NCBI GenBank assembly: GCA_017084465.1
Contig: CP070896.1
Location: 1,842,501-1,906,500, forward strand
Direction of reading: 5' to 3'
Source: Lacrimispora xylanisolvens
Lineage (GTDB): Bacteria > Bacillota > Clostridia > Lachnospirales > Lachnospiraceae
Length of the DNA stretch: 64,000 bases
Shown one piece after another: positions 19,941 to 30,118 of the stretch. Position 1 is the first letter of the stretch. Each line of letters begins with the position of its first letter. A program made the translations under genes and the position numbers. The notes beneath the pieces are model-generated. The model was not told the origin of the DNA, searched no databases, and worked only from the letters and a program-made list of their open reading frames with translations.

Positions 19941-20309
19941 TCAACCACCAATCCGTTGTGCATCTCTAAAAGAATCTCTCAGATCCATTATTAAAGGTCT
20001 TATTTCTGCTATTATAGCTGAATTTCTACCTGCTTTAATGCGTACTAATTCATAAATAAAAAAATCATAAAGACGTTTTAATTCATTGCTTATTTCATAT
20101 TGAAAATTAAGAGTATCTTTTAAATATGTAACTATATCCATAGACCGTTGAATTGACTGCTCAAATAGCTCATAATCTTTATTTTCCAATGCTAGTTCTG
20201 ATCGTGTCAGCCGCTTTAATAATTCATCATATAGAAGATTAAGCATCTCACCTGGCGTCATTGTATTCACGGTCTGTTCCTTGTAATGCTGATATCCATT
20301 TACTGCCAT
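19941..20309 (-). CDS. fliS: Flagellin export chaperone FliS
   Basis: FliS binds the C-terminus of flagellin and prevents early assembly. The 122 residues include the signature YKEQTVNTMTPGEMLNLLYDEL near the N-terminus (residues 7-28) and the four-helix pattern of the family (ELFEQSIQRSMDIVTYL, LYDFFIYELVRI). The length is standard and the frame is intact. It lies 15 bases downstream of fliD. Confidence 0.95.
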   Translation of the reverse strand: MAVNGYQHYKEQTVNTMTPGEMLNLLYDELLKRLTRSELALENKDYELFEQSIQRSMDIVTYLKDTLNFQYEISNELKRLYDFFIYELVRIKAGRNSAIIAEIRPLIMDLRDSFRDAQRIGG

Positions 20310-20324
20310 CTTACACTCCGATCC

Positions 20325-23021
20325 TTATGAACCTAAGGATGAACTCAACCAGCTGCTTTGAGAATTCATCTGGGAAATTAATGTTTCCAAATTGGTAAAC
20401 TGCTTAATATAACGGTCTGTCTCTGTCTTCAGCTGTGCAGTCAGCCGCTCAATTATGGTATCCTGGCTATCCATGGACTTCTGTAAAGAATTCTTGAGAA
20501 TACTGGTAGGTGCATATACAGATCCGGCTTTTTCAATCAGAATACCCTTTGTTGCACCAGTTGTGCTAGCATACTTTTCAGTAATCTCAGACAATCTTGC
20601 CATGACACCACCTTTGTCACCAGTTGATGTATCTGCAGTTCTTGTAAATATTTTCTGTAAATCAGCTGAATTTGATTCCAACGATGCCCTAAACTTTGTT
20701 TCATCAAGAACCAATTTACCATTATCTCCGTAATTAGTGCTTGTAGATAAGCCAAAGGAGGCTAAAGTAGCTTTATCCTCAGATCCGCTCTCAAAAATAA
20801 ACCTCATGCTGTCAGCAAGACCGCGTAAATCTGAATCATTAAAAAGCAAACCTGTTTTCGCCTTTTCTTCCCATTTCTTAATCTGGTCCTCTGTCATATC
20901 CGCTTTTTGATCATCTGTAAGAGGTTCATAGCTACGGTTTGGTTTTGTTGAAACCTCTTTGTTTACCAGTTCAATCATCTCATTGTAATCTTTAATCATA
21001 TCTGTGACAGCTTTTACAATACTGTCAGAATCCGTCTTGGAATTAAATTTGATTGGATCTGTTCCTTCAATTAATGTATCTCCGCTGTATCCGAAAGTAC
21101 CATTAAGAGTAATATTCAAACCATCCATGCTGAATGCATTGCTCTCACGGGTCAAATTTACCACATCTTCTGAGCCTGCATATTTAACACTGACAATCGC
21201 GTCCTGTCCCTTTGTTACAGTGTAGTTTGTATCTTTTACCCCAAACAGCATCGCTGCATCATCACCCTCGATTTTTACATCGCCGGCTACGCCTCCCACA
21301 TTTGACTGAATTAAAAATTTATCTGCATTCTTCATATAACTGATCGTAACTTTTGCATCTGAACTATTTATCTTATTCATAATGTCGGTGATTGTGGAAT
21401 TATACGTTAAACCTTTTATATCCACATCATTAATTTTCAGTTTCATCTCCCGGCTGTCTACATAGGAATTCATCTTCGTATTTAATTCACCAACATTGGT
21501 TGCAGACTCACTATTTTTAAAATAATCGATAGCATTATTAATGCTGCTTAAGTCCTTATCTGACATAGTTGGATTTTTTGTAGCAATTAATTGCTTCAAT
21601 TCGTCAAGTGTGGTAGTGTCAGTAACCAGACTTCCAAGTCCTTTAATTGCCTCCTGAGCTTTTATGGATCCTGCAAAATATGTGGTATCCTGGTTCAATT
21701 TCCCTTTTGTATTCAGATTTTGTTCTATGTTCTTTAATCCGGAGTCTGCTAAAGACGCATTCGTATTCAAGCGATTAGATTCTCCGCTTGAAACCCTAAA
21801 TGCTCCATTCTTTCCAAGCACACCATTATCTGCGTATGATAGGGACAGAATTGATGATGTATCGTCTAAACCAGTGGAAGCATCTTTTGTCTTAAATACA
21901 AGCTGATAACCATTAGTCACAGGGTCTTTCTGAGTTCCGACTTCTATTCTTCCTGCACCAAACTGCTGATTCAGTTTTTCCTGCATTTGGCTAGCAATAG
22001 TTTTCAGCTTCTCTTCATCACCGGTTGCTGCATCTATTTTGTCTGAATATCTGCTGCGCTGTCAAACTCAATGGACTTTGTTGTTCCGTTATAAGTAAAG
22101 CTCATACTCGTTCCACCAACACGCTGGGCAAATGTCTTAGGTTCAAAAAATTTCTGCTTATTCATAAAATCTTCTGTAAAACCTTCGGGTTTAATCTGTC
22201 TTTCCTCTTCGCTTAAATTATCGAAATTTGTAAAACCAAGAGCTTTAATGGCCGTTTCACTACCACCATCAAAAAGAATTGTATTGTTCGCTGTATCAGT
22301 AGATTTGAAATTCAGTTTAAAGGGGGTACCTTCCGGGTCTGCAGCATTATACGGATCAGCTGTTACTTGAATCACATCTGCAAGAGTTTTTCCTCCACCA
22401 ATGGATACCTCTTTTAATGACCTTGTAATAGATTCCTGCGCATTTTTACCATTGGAGTAATCATAAGTATAGCCATCTGTGGTGGTACCGCTTTTTAAAG
22501 AGACTGAATATGATTTGCTCCCAACCTTAAAATATACATATTGACCTTCCAGATTGCTTACCTGGCTTTCTCCAAGGTTAATGCTACCAGTTATTAGACT
22601 GCTATCCGAAACTTCTGTTTTAGAGGCCATAGAAGAATTTTTAGCAAGCTGTTTTACCCCCCACAATAGACATAGTATCAGAAAGAGCGGAACTTCCTGA
22701 CACACTGACATAGCTGCTGTTAGAACCTACAGGTGTAATATTGCTTTTAGCCCAAAAACTGGGACTGGATAAATTAGTAGACTGATTTGTATAAGAGGTG
22801 TATTTCTTAGAAAACTCCACAAGCTTTGAGCTGATGGAACGATATGCCTCTTGCTGCCACCCGTATGTCTGTTTCTTTTTCTGCTGTTTTGCAATTTTTG
22901 CCTTTGTGGATGCCGTCATTCCCTCTATCAGAGTATCTCTGTCCAGACCACTTGCCAGACCGCCATACCCCCGCAGAGAAGATGCTGAACTGTTTTTAAT
23001 ACTGTTCAATGCTGTTGCCAT
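20325..23021 (-). CDS. fliD: Flagellar cap protein FliD, frame broken twice
   Basis: FliD caps the filament and helps flagellin fold in. The N-terminus has the family's GLASGLDRDTLIEGMT; the C-terminus has the heptad-rich TERYIKQFTNLETLIS-type end (TDRYIKQFTNLETLISQM). Breaks lie in a C-run at 22657-22662 (one extra) and a T-run at 22037-22040 (one missing). The repaired length is about 898 residues, longer than the 450-700 of many FliD proteins because of extra central domains. The start has AAGGAG upstream. Confidence 0.92.
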
Positions 23022-23101
23022 ACAAATAACTCCTTTCTTAACTATCTAAATAATCCAATTTTCGTCAAAAATCGGTTTTTTTTATGTTTTGGCTATACTT
23101 A

Positions 23102-23108
23102 TTTATCG
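23102..23108 (-). promoter_or_regulatory. Sigma-D-like -10 element upstream of fliD
   Basis: On the minus strand CGATAAA(TAA) lies 80 bases upstream of the fliD start, matching the -10 core seen before fliC, the C39 gene and cheA. The -35 region is not a good match, so this is a weak call. Confidence 0.4.
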
Positions 23109-23166
23109 TCATATTGTATACTAAAGATAATAGTATTATCTTAATTTACGAATGGAGGAATACAAT

Positions 23167-23937
23167 TTGTCAACTGTAATTACTATTACAAATCAAAAGG
23201 GCGGCGTAGGCAAAACCACCACTTCCTGTTCCCTTGCCTGCGGACTTGCCATGAATAATAAAAGAGTGCTGGCCGTTGATTTAGACCCTCAGGGTAATCT
23301 TGGTTTTAGTCTGGGACTGGAGATTGAAAACTGTGCAACGATATACGAAGTCTTCCAGGGTTCTGCCACTTTGCAGGAAGCTATCCGCCCTGCAAAATAT
23401 TGCGATGTAATATCATCTAATATTCTTTTAAGCGGCGCCGAATTAGAATTTACCGGTAAGCAGAGAGAAAGTATGTTGAAGAACTTACTGTCTACAGTTG
23501 CCGGTTATTATGATTACATTATTATTGATACTCCTCCTGCTCTGAATATTTTAACAGTTAACGCATATGCGGCTGCAGATTATCTGATTATTCCCATGGT
23601 GCCGGAGATTTTAAGCCTTCTTGGTGTATCTCAGATTAAAGATACCATTAACACAGTACGTGCATCCGTTAATCCAGATCTGGTTGTGCTGGGAATACTG
23701 CTGAATAAGTATAATTCCAGAACACTTCTCTCCAGAGAAGTCAAGGAGATGGCTCAGAGTATTGCCTCCCAAATTGGAACACGGGTGTTTGAGACACATA
23801 TCAGATCCAGTGTGAGTGTAGCCGAAGCACCAGCTCAGGGAGAAAGCCTGCTGGATTATGCACCCAGATCCAATCCTGCCCAGGATTACAAAGCATTGGT
23901 AACTGAAGTCCTTGAATTGATTAAAAAATTAAAATAA
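23167..23937 (+). CDS. ParA/Soj-like partition ATPase
   Basis: I choose the TTG at 23167 as start, giving MSTVITITNQKGGVGKTTT, because GGAGGAA stands 7 bases before it. The ATG at 23152 would put that ribosome site inside the gene. The 256-residue protein has the deviant Walker A (KGGVGKTT), Walker A' (DLDPQGN) and Walker B (IIIDTPPA), so it is a full ParA/Soj-type ATPase. It has no amphipathic MinD tail. No parB or parS is visible. It stands directly upstream of a ComFB-domain gene, within the flagellar cluster. Positioning of flagella or chemoreceptor arrays is a reasonable inference; chromosome partition is the alternative. Confidence 0.88.
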   Translation: MSTVITITNQKGGVGKTTTSCSLACGLAMNNKRVLAVDLDPQGNLGFSLGLEIENCATIYEVFQGSATLQEAIRPAKYCDVISSNILLSGAELEFTGKQRESMLKNLLSTVAGYYDYIIIDTPPALNILTVNAYAAADYLIIPMVPEILSLLGVSQIKDTINTVRASVNPDLVVLGILLNKYNSRTLLSREVKEMAQSIASQIGTRVFETHIRSSVSVAEAPAQGESLLDYAPRSNPAQDYKALVTEVLELIKKLK

Positions 23938-23963
23938 TACAGACTTGAGAGGAGCACATAAAC

Positions 23964-25097
23964 ATGGCTAGGAAAAGCAGCAAAACAGCTCATGTAATGA
24001 ATCTTCTGGCCGGAGGAGAGGCGGAATCTTCCAAATCAGAGGCTGCTAAGGAAAACCTTGCTGCCAGCCAGGCAGCTGAGTCAAAAGGGACAATTAAGGA
24101 ATTGACGGTTCTGGCTCAGCAAGCCTCCATACAAATGCAGGATAGTCCCTTGTCTCCCAGCCCAATTTCTATTATTGATCTTTCCTCTTCGGTTCAGGAT
24201 CCAGTTGCTGAATTAATCAAACAACAACTGGAAGAAGATGAAAAAAAAGAACTTGGAACTGAGTTTTCTGAGAAAAATGAAGATAATTTACTACAAGCTT
24301 CTCTACCTGACCCTATTTCAGACAATGAAATAAATCATGTGGAAGAATCAACTTCAACAGACTTTGAAGAAGTGCCAGTTACAGAACAATTTAGTGAACT
24401 ATTTGATATTTCACCAGATGTGATCGATGGGACAGATGAGCAGGATTCCGATAATAGGAATGAATCCAGTATATCTGATGTTAATGAGCAAGATGAAATG
24501 GACATATTAAGTATCAGTGAAACTGATCAAGCAGATATACAGGACATAGATGAATCGGAACAATCAGATATCGCAGCTTCTGATGAATCGCCACAATCGG
24601 ATAATCAGTTCTCTGATGAAACGGCTGAACCTAATAACTCAGTTTTCGATGAATTGACGGAGACAGATCAAATTCCCGATGAACTGAAGCATGATATTCC
24701 GGATTTCAATGAACCGATACAGCCTGATATTCAAGATTCCATTGAGTCAATAGCTCCCCCTATACAAACTGAGGACATTCCTGCAAAACCTGAGCCCCCG
24801 GTTACTGATATTCCTGCCACTCCAAAAGCCTCTAATTTCAAGTATTTGAATGTTATGGAGCATGTTGTGGAGAATATTGCCAGGGACTATATAGGGCGCC
24901 TTGGTGGCTGTACATGCGAACATTGCATTGCTGATGTTACTGCTTTGACGCTTAACAAACTCACTCCCAAATATGTGGTGGTGGAGCCTCCTGCAGCATC
25001 TCCTTTGCTGAATTTTTATTCCAGCCGTTTTGCTCCACAGGTTATTGTTGAATTAACGAAATCATGTTTTATAGTAAAAGAAAACCCACACCATTAA
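23964..25097 (+). CDS. ComFB-domain protein with long acidic linker, candidate ParA partner
   Basis: The 377-residue protein has three parts. A basic N-terminus (MARKSSKTAHVMNLLAGG) comes first. About 250 disordered, highly acidic residues follow, with repeated short units of Ser-Asp, Asp-Glu and Gln-Asp. The C-terminal ComFB-like domain is at about residues 290-375 (LNVMEHVVENIARDYI, the C-x-C-x-x-C cluster in GCTCEHC, LTLNKLTPKYVV). ComFB-type proteins in cyanobacteria have been reported as cyclic dinucleotide receptors. It follows parA by 27 bases with an AGAGGAG site. The three-part layout resembles adaptor proteins of ParA systems, whose basic N-terminus stimulates the ATPase. That role is inference. 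Confidence 0.75.
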   Translation: MARKSSKTAHVMNLLAGGEAESSKSEAAKENLAASQAAESKGTIKELTVLAQQASIQMQDSPLSPSPISIIDLSSSVQDPVAELIKQQLEEDEKKELGTEFSEKNEDNLLQASLPDPISDNEINHVEESTSTDFEEVPVTEQFSELFDISPDVIDGTDEQDSDNRNESSISDVNEQDEMDILSISETDQADIQDIDESEQSDIAASDESPQSDNQFSDETAEPNNSVFDELTETDQIPDELKHDIPDFNEPIQPDIQDSIESIAPPIQTEDIPAKPEPPVTDIPATPKASNFKYLNVMEHVVENIARDYIGRLGGCTCEHCIADVTALTLNKLTPKYVVVEPPAASPLLNFYSSRFAPQVIVELTKSCFIVKENPHH

Positions 25098-25108
25098 GTG
25101 TGGGTTTT
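25081..25108. terminator. Bidirectional terminator between ComFB gene and EAL-HDOD gene
   Basis: A perfect 11-bp stem (AAAACCCACAC and its complement, arms 25081-25091 and 25098-25108) surrounds a 6-base loop holding the stop region of both convergent genes. Poly-A on one side and poly-T on the other support termination in both directions. Confidence 0.85.
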
Positions 25109-26376
25109 GTTGCTTACGGGAATATCTGTTTCCTGATCTGCACTGACCGTTAAACCGTTCCATATCTCATTAACAGCTTCTACACAGTCCATATAAGTCT
25201 GCGCCAGCTGACCGGAAGGTATCTCCAGTTTATCGGATAACTGCTTCACTTTCTTCCATTCTGCACCTTCATAACTAAGAATGAGTTCATATAATTCACC
25301 ACAAACTCCTTCCTTGCGAATAAGAGCGTCCTTTATTTCCTGGGCAACCGGAACTTCTTCCAGAATTTCTTCCAAAGGTGCATTGATCATATACTGAAGT
25401 GTAGAGAACATGCCCATCATATAAACTTCTGACCGAATGATTGGAAGATCTTTGATATGATCTGAAATCGCCATTGCAAAATTTGCTCTCAGGAAAGACA
25501 GCTTCATCATTGCTTCTAAGGATTCTTCATTATCAATATCATTGTTAAAGCTTAATAAATATACCCATTGCTTCAACTGGCTGATTCCCATGGTAACCAA
25601 TGCCTGTCGTATGGAGGAAACTCTTCGGCGAAGGGCAAAGTATGCGGAATTGACGATTTTAAGAAGTGCATAGCTTAATGCAGCATCTCTGTTTATAATC
25701 TCTTCAATCTTCTCTATATCCGGTTCATCTTTAGAGACCTCTACCACCAACTGGAAAAGTTCCCCTCTAAAAATTCCATACGGTTTACTTTCCCGGCCAT
25801 AGCCTCCGCAACATAGCTTCCTTCTGCATAATCCGCGCCTACTTCGATTGCAAGCTCGTAATCAGCCATGGAACTGACACCTGTTACGATACACTTCTTA
25901 TCAAAGCCCTTCATCGTATTAATGAGGTTCTTTAAAGAACTGCGTTCTTTTCCATCCTGCTTGTTTCTGATGTCAATTTTTATGTAAGTAACATAATCCA
26001 GCATGGAGAAATATTTGGGAGAAAACTGGAAGTCATTGATGGCAAATACATACCCTTCTGCCCTGTACTTTCTTATGATAGTCGGAGACAAAGGGTGAAT
26101 CATAACATGATCTTCGATCTGAATCACCATCTTATCCTTATCAAAAATCTTGGGTGTATTCCGAAATAACAATGAAGGAGTAAATGTAACAAAAGTAAGC
26201 TTATCATGAAAAATGCTTTCTGTATTCTGCATCAGAAATCCTGCAATTGTGTCAGCCGCTGCCACATCGGAGCTGCTGTAAAGCGAATCATAATCCTTCT
26301 GAAACAATACTTCGTAGCCGATAATCCTGTCCTCCTTCAACGCCTTAATAGGCTGCCGGGTGACATACTTATCCAT
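25094..26376 (-). CDS. EAL/HDOD two-domain signalling protein (YuxH-like), frame broken once
   Basis: The start at 26376 (MDKYVTRQPIKALK) has AGGAGGAAG upstream; the longer frame from 26406 is less likely. Residues 1 to about 200 are an EAL-like domain, but the ExLxR motif is EVLFQ and the DDFG motif is NDFQF, so phosphodiesterase activity is unlikely. Residues about 215-400 are an HDOD domain without HD residues. The frame breaks in a C-run at 25762-25765; one added base gives about 427 residues. It overlaps cheV by 8 bases. A c-di-GMP-sensing or scaffold role is inference. Confidence 0.82.
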
Positions 26377-27287
26377 TGGTCTTCCTCCTCTGAAGCAAGT
26401 GATCAATTACTTCTACCAGATGGGCGATTTCTGGCTTACTCAGCTGTTCATCTGCGCCCAATTGTTTTCCTTTTATCATCAGTTCCTGATTAATCATGGA
26501 AGAGAAAATAACCAAAGGAATATGCTTTAATTTTTTATCTTCTTTTACCAGCTTAGTCAGGCGGTGTCCATCCATCTCAGGCATCTCAATATCTGTGATA
26601 ATCAGGCTTACCTTTTCATCTAAATCCGAATCATCTCTTATCTGGCTTAAATAATTCCAGGCTTCCTGACCATTATTTTTAAAAGTCAGATTTTCATATC
26701 CTGCTTTTGTAAGAGCAGCTTCAATCATTTTTGTTAAAAGAATGGAATCTTCTGCAATTAAAATCGGATTGGTAACAGATGTTCTCTTTCCCAGTTTATT
26801 AATATCATCGATCTGGATTCCGGTCTCAGGAGCAATGTCAGCAACAATTTTTTCAAAGTCAAGGATGGTAACAAGATCAGTTCCGCATTGAGCAATTCCA
26901 GTAGCTACGCCTTCATCTCCTCGGCTAATGGTATCATCTGGTTTCTGAATATTCTTCCAGGAAATACGGCTGATACCAACTACGCTGTGAACACGGAAAG
27001 CAATGTGCAGCTTGTTAAAATTGGTGATAATAAACAGATCTTTGCCTTGTTTCACCTTTACTGCCGGTAAGGTAATAAGGGAGATCAATGACTGTAAGAA
27101 GAAGATCCCTTGGTTTAAAAATACCCTCTACAGCTGGGTGGGCATGAGGGATTGGTTTCACCTTATCTGACATCATAATCTCGCGTACTTTTGCAACGTT
27201 AATTCCATATAATTCACCATAAATGGTGAATTCCATTATTTCAATTTCATTCGTCCCTGATTCTAATAAAATCTCTGTTTCTGCCAT
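26369..27287 (-). CDS. cheV: Chemotaxis protein CheV (CheW-receiver fusion), frame broken once
   Basis: CheV couples receptors to CheA and adapts through its receiver. The N-terminal CheW domain includes EFTIYGELYGINVAKVREIM and IFKPRDLLLTVIDLP. The receiver (residues about 170-305) has phospho-Asp in LIITDIEMPEMDG. The frame shifts near 27055. Removing one base gives about 305 residues, normal for CheV. It follows cheD in the same transcript, with an 83-base gap holding a sigma-D-like -10. Confidence 0.92.
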
Positions 27288-27338
27288 ACTTTTTCTCCTT
27301 TATCCCAATATAATCCAGCAAAAACAACTGCCTGTTAA

Positions 27339-27345
27339 TTTATCG
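27339..27345 (-). promoter_or_regulatory. Sigma-D-like -10 element upstream of cheV
   Basis: The minus strand reads GCCGATAAAT in the 83-base gap between cheD and cheV. GCCGATA is close to the known sigma-D -10. The base 17 positions before it starts TTATG, a weak -35. It may be an internal promoter for cheV and the EAL-HDOD gene. Confidence 0.45.
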
Positions 27346-27370
27346 GCAACTTTCTGCCAGTTCATAATGT

Positions 27371-27856
27371 TTACAAAACAATTTCTGCTCTGCCGTAAGT
27401 TCTGATTTTAACCTGCCCCGTACTTACATCCATGGACATGGTTCGTGCATAGTTTTCTCCAACGTCCAAAGCGGCAAGCCGGATCCCCTCTTTTTGGAGA
27501 ATCTGTTTTACGCTTATAATATTGCGGGCTCCGATATTGCCAAGAGTGCTGTTACCCTGCAATTCGAACATTTTTGCCCCCCCCCCTGCAATCTTTGCAA
27601 TCAATCTTGGTTTTCTTGCGCCCAGGATTTCTATCTTCCTAAATGTCTCAGCCAGTCCTGTATCTGCATACTTAAATATATTTCCGTCTCCTGATCCGTA
27701 TACTTCCGGAAGCATGATATGCACAAGCGCCCCCAGCTTTATCATGGGATCATATAAACAGATTCCAATGCAGGACCCCAGCGCATAGGTGATCAGTGTC
27801 CCCTCCTGCCTGGCAAATTTCATGTCCGCAATTCCCACTGTTATCTGTTTATCCAT
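27371..27856 (-). CDS. cheD: Chemoreceptor glutamine deamidase CheD
   Basis: CheD deamidates receptor glutamines and binds CheC. The 161-residue protein shows the family motifs: TYALGSCIGICLYD (catalytic cysteine in GSCIG), LVHIMLP (catalytic His), and AKIAGGGAKMF. The GGG segment is coded by ten G in a row on the minus strand (about 27577-27586), a tract prone to slippage. It overlaps cheC by 8 bases, as expected for a CheC-CheD pair. Confidence 0.94.
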   Translation of the reverse strand: MDKQITVGIADMKFARQEGTLITYALGSCIGICLYDPMIKLGALVHIMLPEVYGSGDGNIFKYADTGLAETFRKIEILGARKPRLIAKIAGGGAKMFELQGNSTLGNIGARNIISVKQILQKEGIRLAALDVGENYARTMSMDVSTGQVKIRTYGRAEIVL

Positions 27857-28477
27857 TTACAATCCCCAGCTTTTCCATTAAAAAGTTCAGTGACATAATA
27901 TCCGGCATCATCAGCAAGTCACTGTGAAGGACTTTTCCTCCTATTATAAACTGTCCGCTTATCATCATCATCTTATCTGTCTGATATCCAAATTCCACCA
28001 TAGGAACGCTTAAGATGCCTCCCAGCATGTTGACTGCGATGTCAGGTACTGAAAGATTAATTGTAACCTCACTCAGTGTAGACATGGCATTTACATAAGA
28101 TGAGATAATAATATTACCGATTTCTTCCAGTGCGGAGGTCTCTAAAACATTAAGCTGGTAATAGTCTTCAATCTCCTGCTGCATAACGCTGGATAAAACT
28201 TCATTAATAAAATCCATTTTTTTAAAATAAACAGCATTAAACCATTAATTTCTCCAGTCATCTTAACCAGGATGGCCGCCACAATTTCCTCCGGATCACC
28301 CAAAAATTTAATGGCCTCATTATATCCCAGTATCTGAACATCAGGTAATGTCATACGAACGGTCTTATTCAGCATAGAAGAAAGTGCGGTAGCCGCATTG
28401 CCTGTACCAATACTGCCTATCTCCCGTATCAGATCCAGCCCAAGCCCATTCATTTCGTCATAACGTGTTATTTTCAT
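27849..28477 (-). CDS. cheC: CheY-P phosphatase CheC, frame broken once
   Basis: CheC removes phosphate from CheY-P. Two helix motifs carry the activity: REIGSIGTGNAATALS (residues about 20-35) and LEEIGNIIISSYVNA. The start at 28477 (MKITRYDEMN) has GAGGGCGATC upstream. A missing A in the run at 28217-28223 splits the gene; repaired it has about 209 residues. It overlaps cheD. Confidence 0.93.
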
Positions 28478-28510
28478 ATGATCGCCCTCTTTCATGAAAC
28501 TCTGCGATAT

Positions 28511-29283
28511 TTACCGCAGAGAATTTATTGTCGATTCAACTTCATCGGAAGTCTGTACCATCTTAAGAGCATAGGAATACGCTCTCTGGGCTTCCATCAT
28601 TTTTGTCATCTCCAATGCAAAATCGGTACCAGACTGCTCCAGAGATCCACTTATTACTTTTGCCTTCTCCAGGAGAATGGGAGTGCCATTGGCTGCCGTT
28701 GCAGAAAAAACATTGTCCCCTATGGGTTTAAGGCTGCTGGTATTAGCAAATGTATAGATTCCAATGGCATGAGGATCATGTTCTCCCTCCTGCAGCTCTT
28801 CCGTATCGTCTTCCTCTTTCTCAGCTTCTTCAGAGGGGTAGGATGCGGGCTTCACATCATAGGAAATTTCCGCCTGATCCATATTAAGAACCCGTTTCCC
28901 ATCCACATTAACAAGATAAAATTTATCCGTTGTCTTTGCGAGTGAAAATCGTCCATCCCTTGTATATGTGATTTCACCGGATACAGGATCCTTGAGCATG
29001 AAATAGCCATCGCCTTGTACAGCGTAATCATGTTCCTGTCCAGTAGTCTGATATGGCATAGCCGTCATGTTTGTCTTTATCTGGTCAATTTTGATCCGCT
29101 TCCAGTCTTTATGTTGGTATCATTAAGTGAATTTCGTGTCTGTGCATAGATCAGATCGGAAAACACACTGTATTCCGGTTTAAAACCAACTGTATTTACA
29201 TTTGCTATATTATTCGATACAACATTGAGTTTCGTCTGCTGATTCATGGCACCCTGTGCGCCTATGTAAAAGGATTGATTCAT
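28511..29283 (-). CDS. flgG: Flagellar distal rod-type protein (FlgG/FlgF family), frame broken once
   Basis: Rod proteins join basal body and hook. The N-terminus (MNQSFYIGAQGAMNQQ, NVVSNNIANVNTVGFKP) and C-terminus (FALEMTKMMEAQRAYSYALKMVQTSDE) are the usual rod/hook signatures. Missing one A at 29089-29092; repaired length about 257 residues. Together with the next gene it forms the flgF-flgG-like pair (flhO-flhP in Bacillus). Which paralogue is FlgF and which FlgG cannot be settled by eye. Confidence 0.85.
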
Positions 29284-29297
29284 CCGTTGTTCCTCCC

Positions 29298-30101
29298 CTA
29301 TACTCTTCCAATGTCAGATACTATTTTTCCCATAAGCTGGTCATACATCTTAAGCACCTGGGCTGCACTCTGGGTAGCTCTCTGACTGGTCATCATGGAG
29401 GTCATCTGTTCGATGGGGTCAATATTGGACCGTTCCACTGATTTCCACATAACGCCACCGTCAACAGCTTTTCCCTCTGCCTGGGTAGTAAAGGTTCCAT
29501 TATCCCCTTTTACCAGCTGAGCTGTATCATCAAAGTTTACCACACCAAGCTTTCCAATCAGTGTTGGTTCCTTTGCTTCCGTATCACCGCCATCTTCATC
29601 GGTTTTAAGACCTTTTAAGGGCTCTTCATATATATTTCCGGATTTGTCCACTGTAATATGATTAGACGTCATTTCGATTGGATTTCCATCTTCTCCAAGT
29701 ACCCTTCCTAAATTTGATAAGCAAAGGTAACCATCCTTATCTACATCAAAAGAACCATTTCTTGTATAAAGACGAGTCCCGTCAGCACCCTCGATTGTAA
29801 AAAATCCAGGCTTTGTTAAAGCAAAGTCCAGATTACCGCCTGTTTCCTCTACATTGCCCTGATCAAAGCTGGTTTTCACACCTGCCACTGTTTTCAGCAT
29901 GGAGGCAGTACCAATCGGAGTGTAACTGCTTTTATCCACATTACCGCTTCTGTAGAGCATCTCTTCTTTAAATGTGGTGCTGGTCATACGGTCTGATTTA
30001 AACCCAGGAGTACTTACGTTTACCATATTGTTACTGATGGTATTTAAATTCCGGTTCTGATAAAGCATACCGGAAGCCAGATTATAAAATCCTTGAAACA
30101 T
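29298..30101 (-). CDS. flgF: Flagellar rod-type protein (FlgF/FlgG family)
   Basis: This intact 267-residue paralogue of the downstream gene has MFQGFYNLASGMLYQNRNL and ISNNMVNVSTPGFKSDR at the N-terminus, GGNLDFALTKPGFFTI in the middle and QMTSMMTSQRATQSAAQVLKM at the C-terminus. It builds the axial rod and is exported by the flagellar apparatus without a signal peptide. It lies 17 bases after the sigma factor gene. Swapping the FlgF and FlgG names is possible. Confidence 0.85.
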   Translation of the reverse strand: MFQGFYNLASGMLYQNRNLNTISNNMVNVSTPGFKSDRMTSTTFKEEMLYRSGNVDKSSYTPIGTASMLKTVAGVKTSFDQGNVEETGGNLDFALTKPGFFTIEGADGTRLYTRNGSFDVDKDGYLCLSNLGRVLGEDGNPIEMTSNHITVDKSGNIYEEPLKGLKTDEDGGDTEAKEPTLIGKLGVVNFDDTAQLVKGDNGTFTTQAEGKAVDGGVMWKSVERSNIDPIEQMTSMMTSQRATQSAAQVLKMYDQLMGKIVSDIGRV

Positions 30102-30118
30102 CCCGCTATTCCCCTTTC

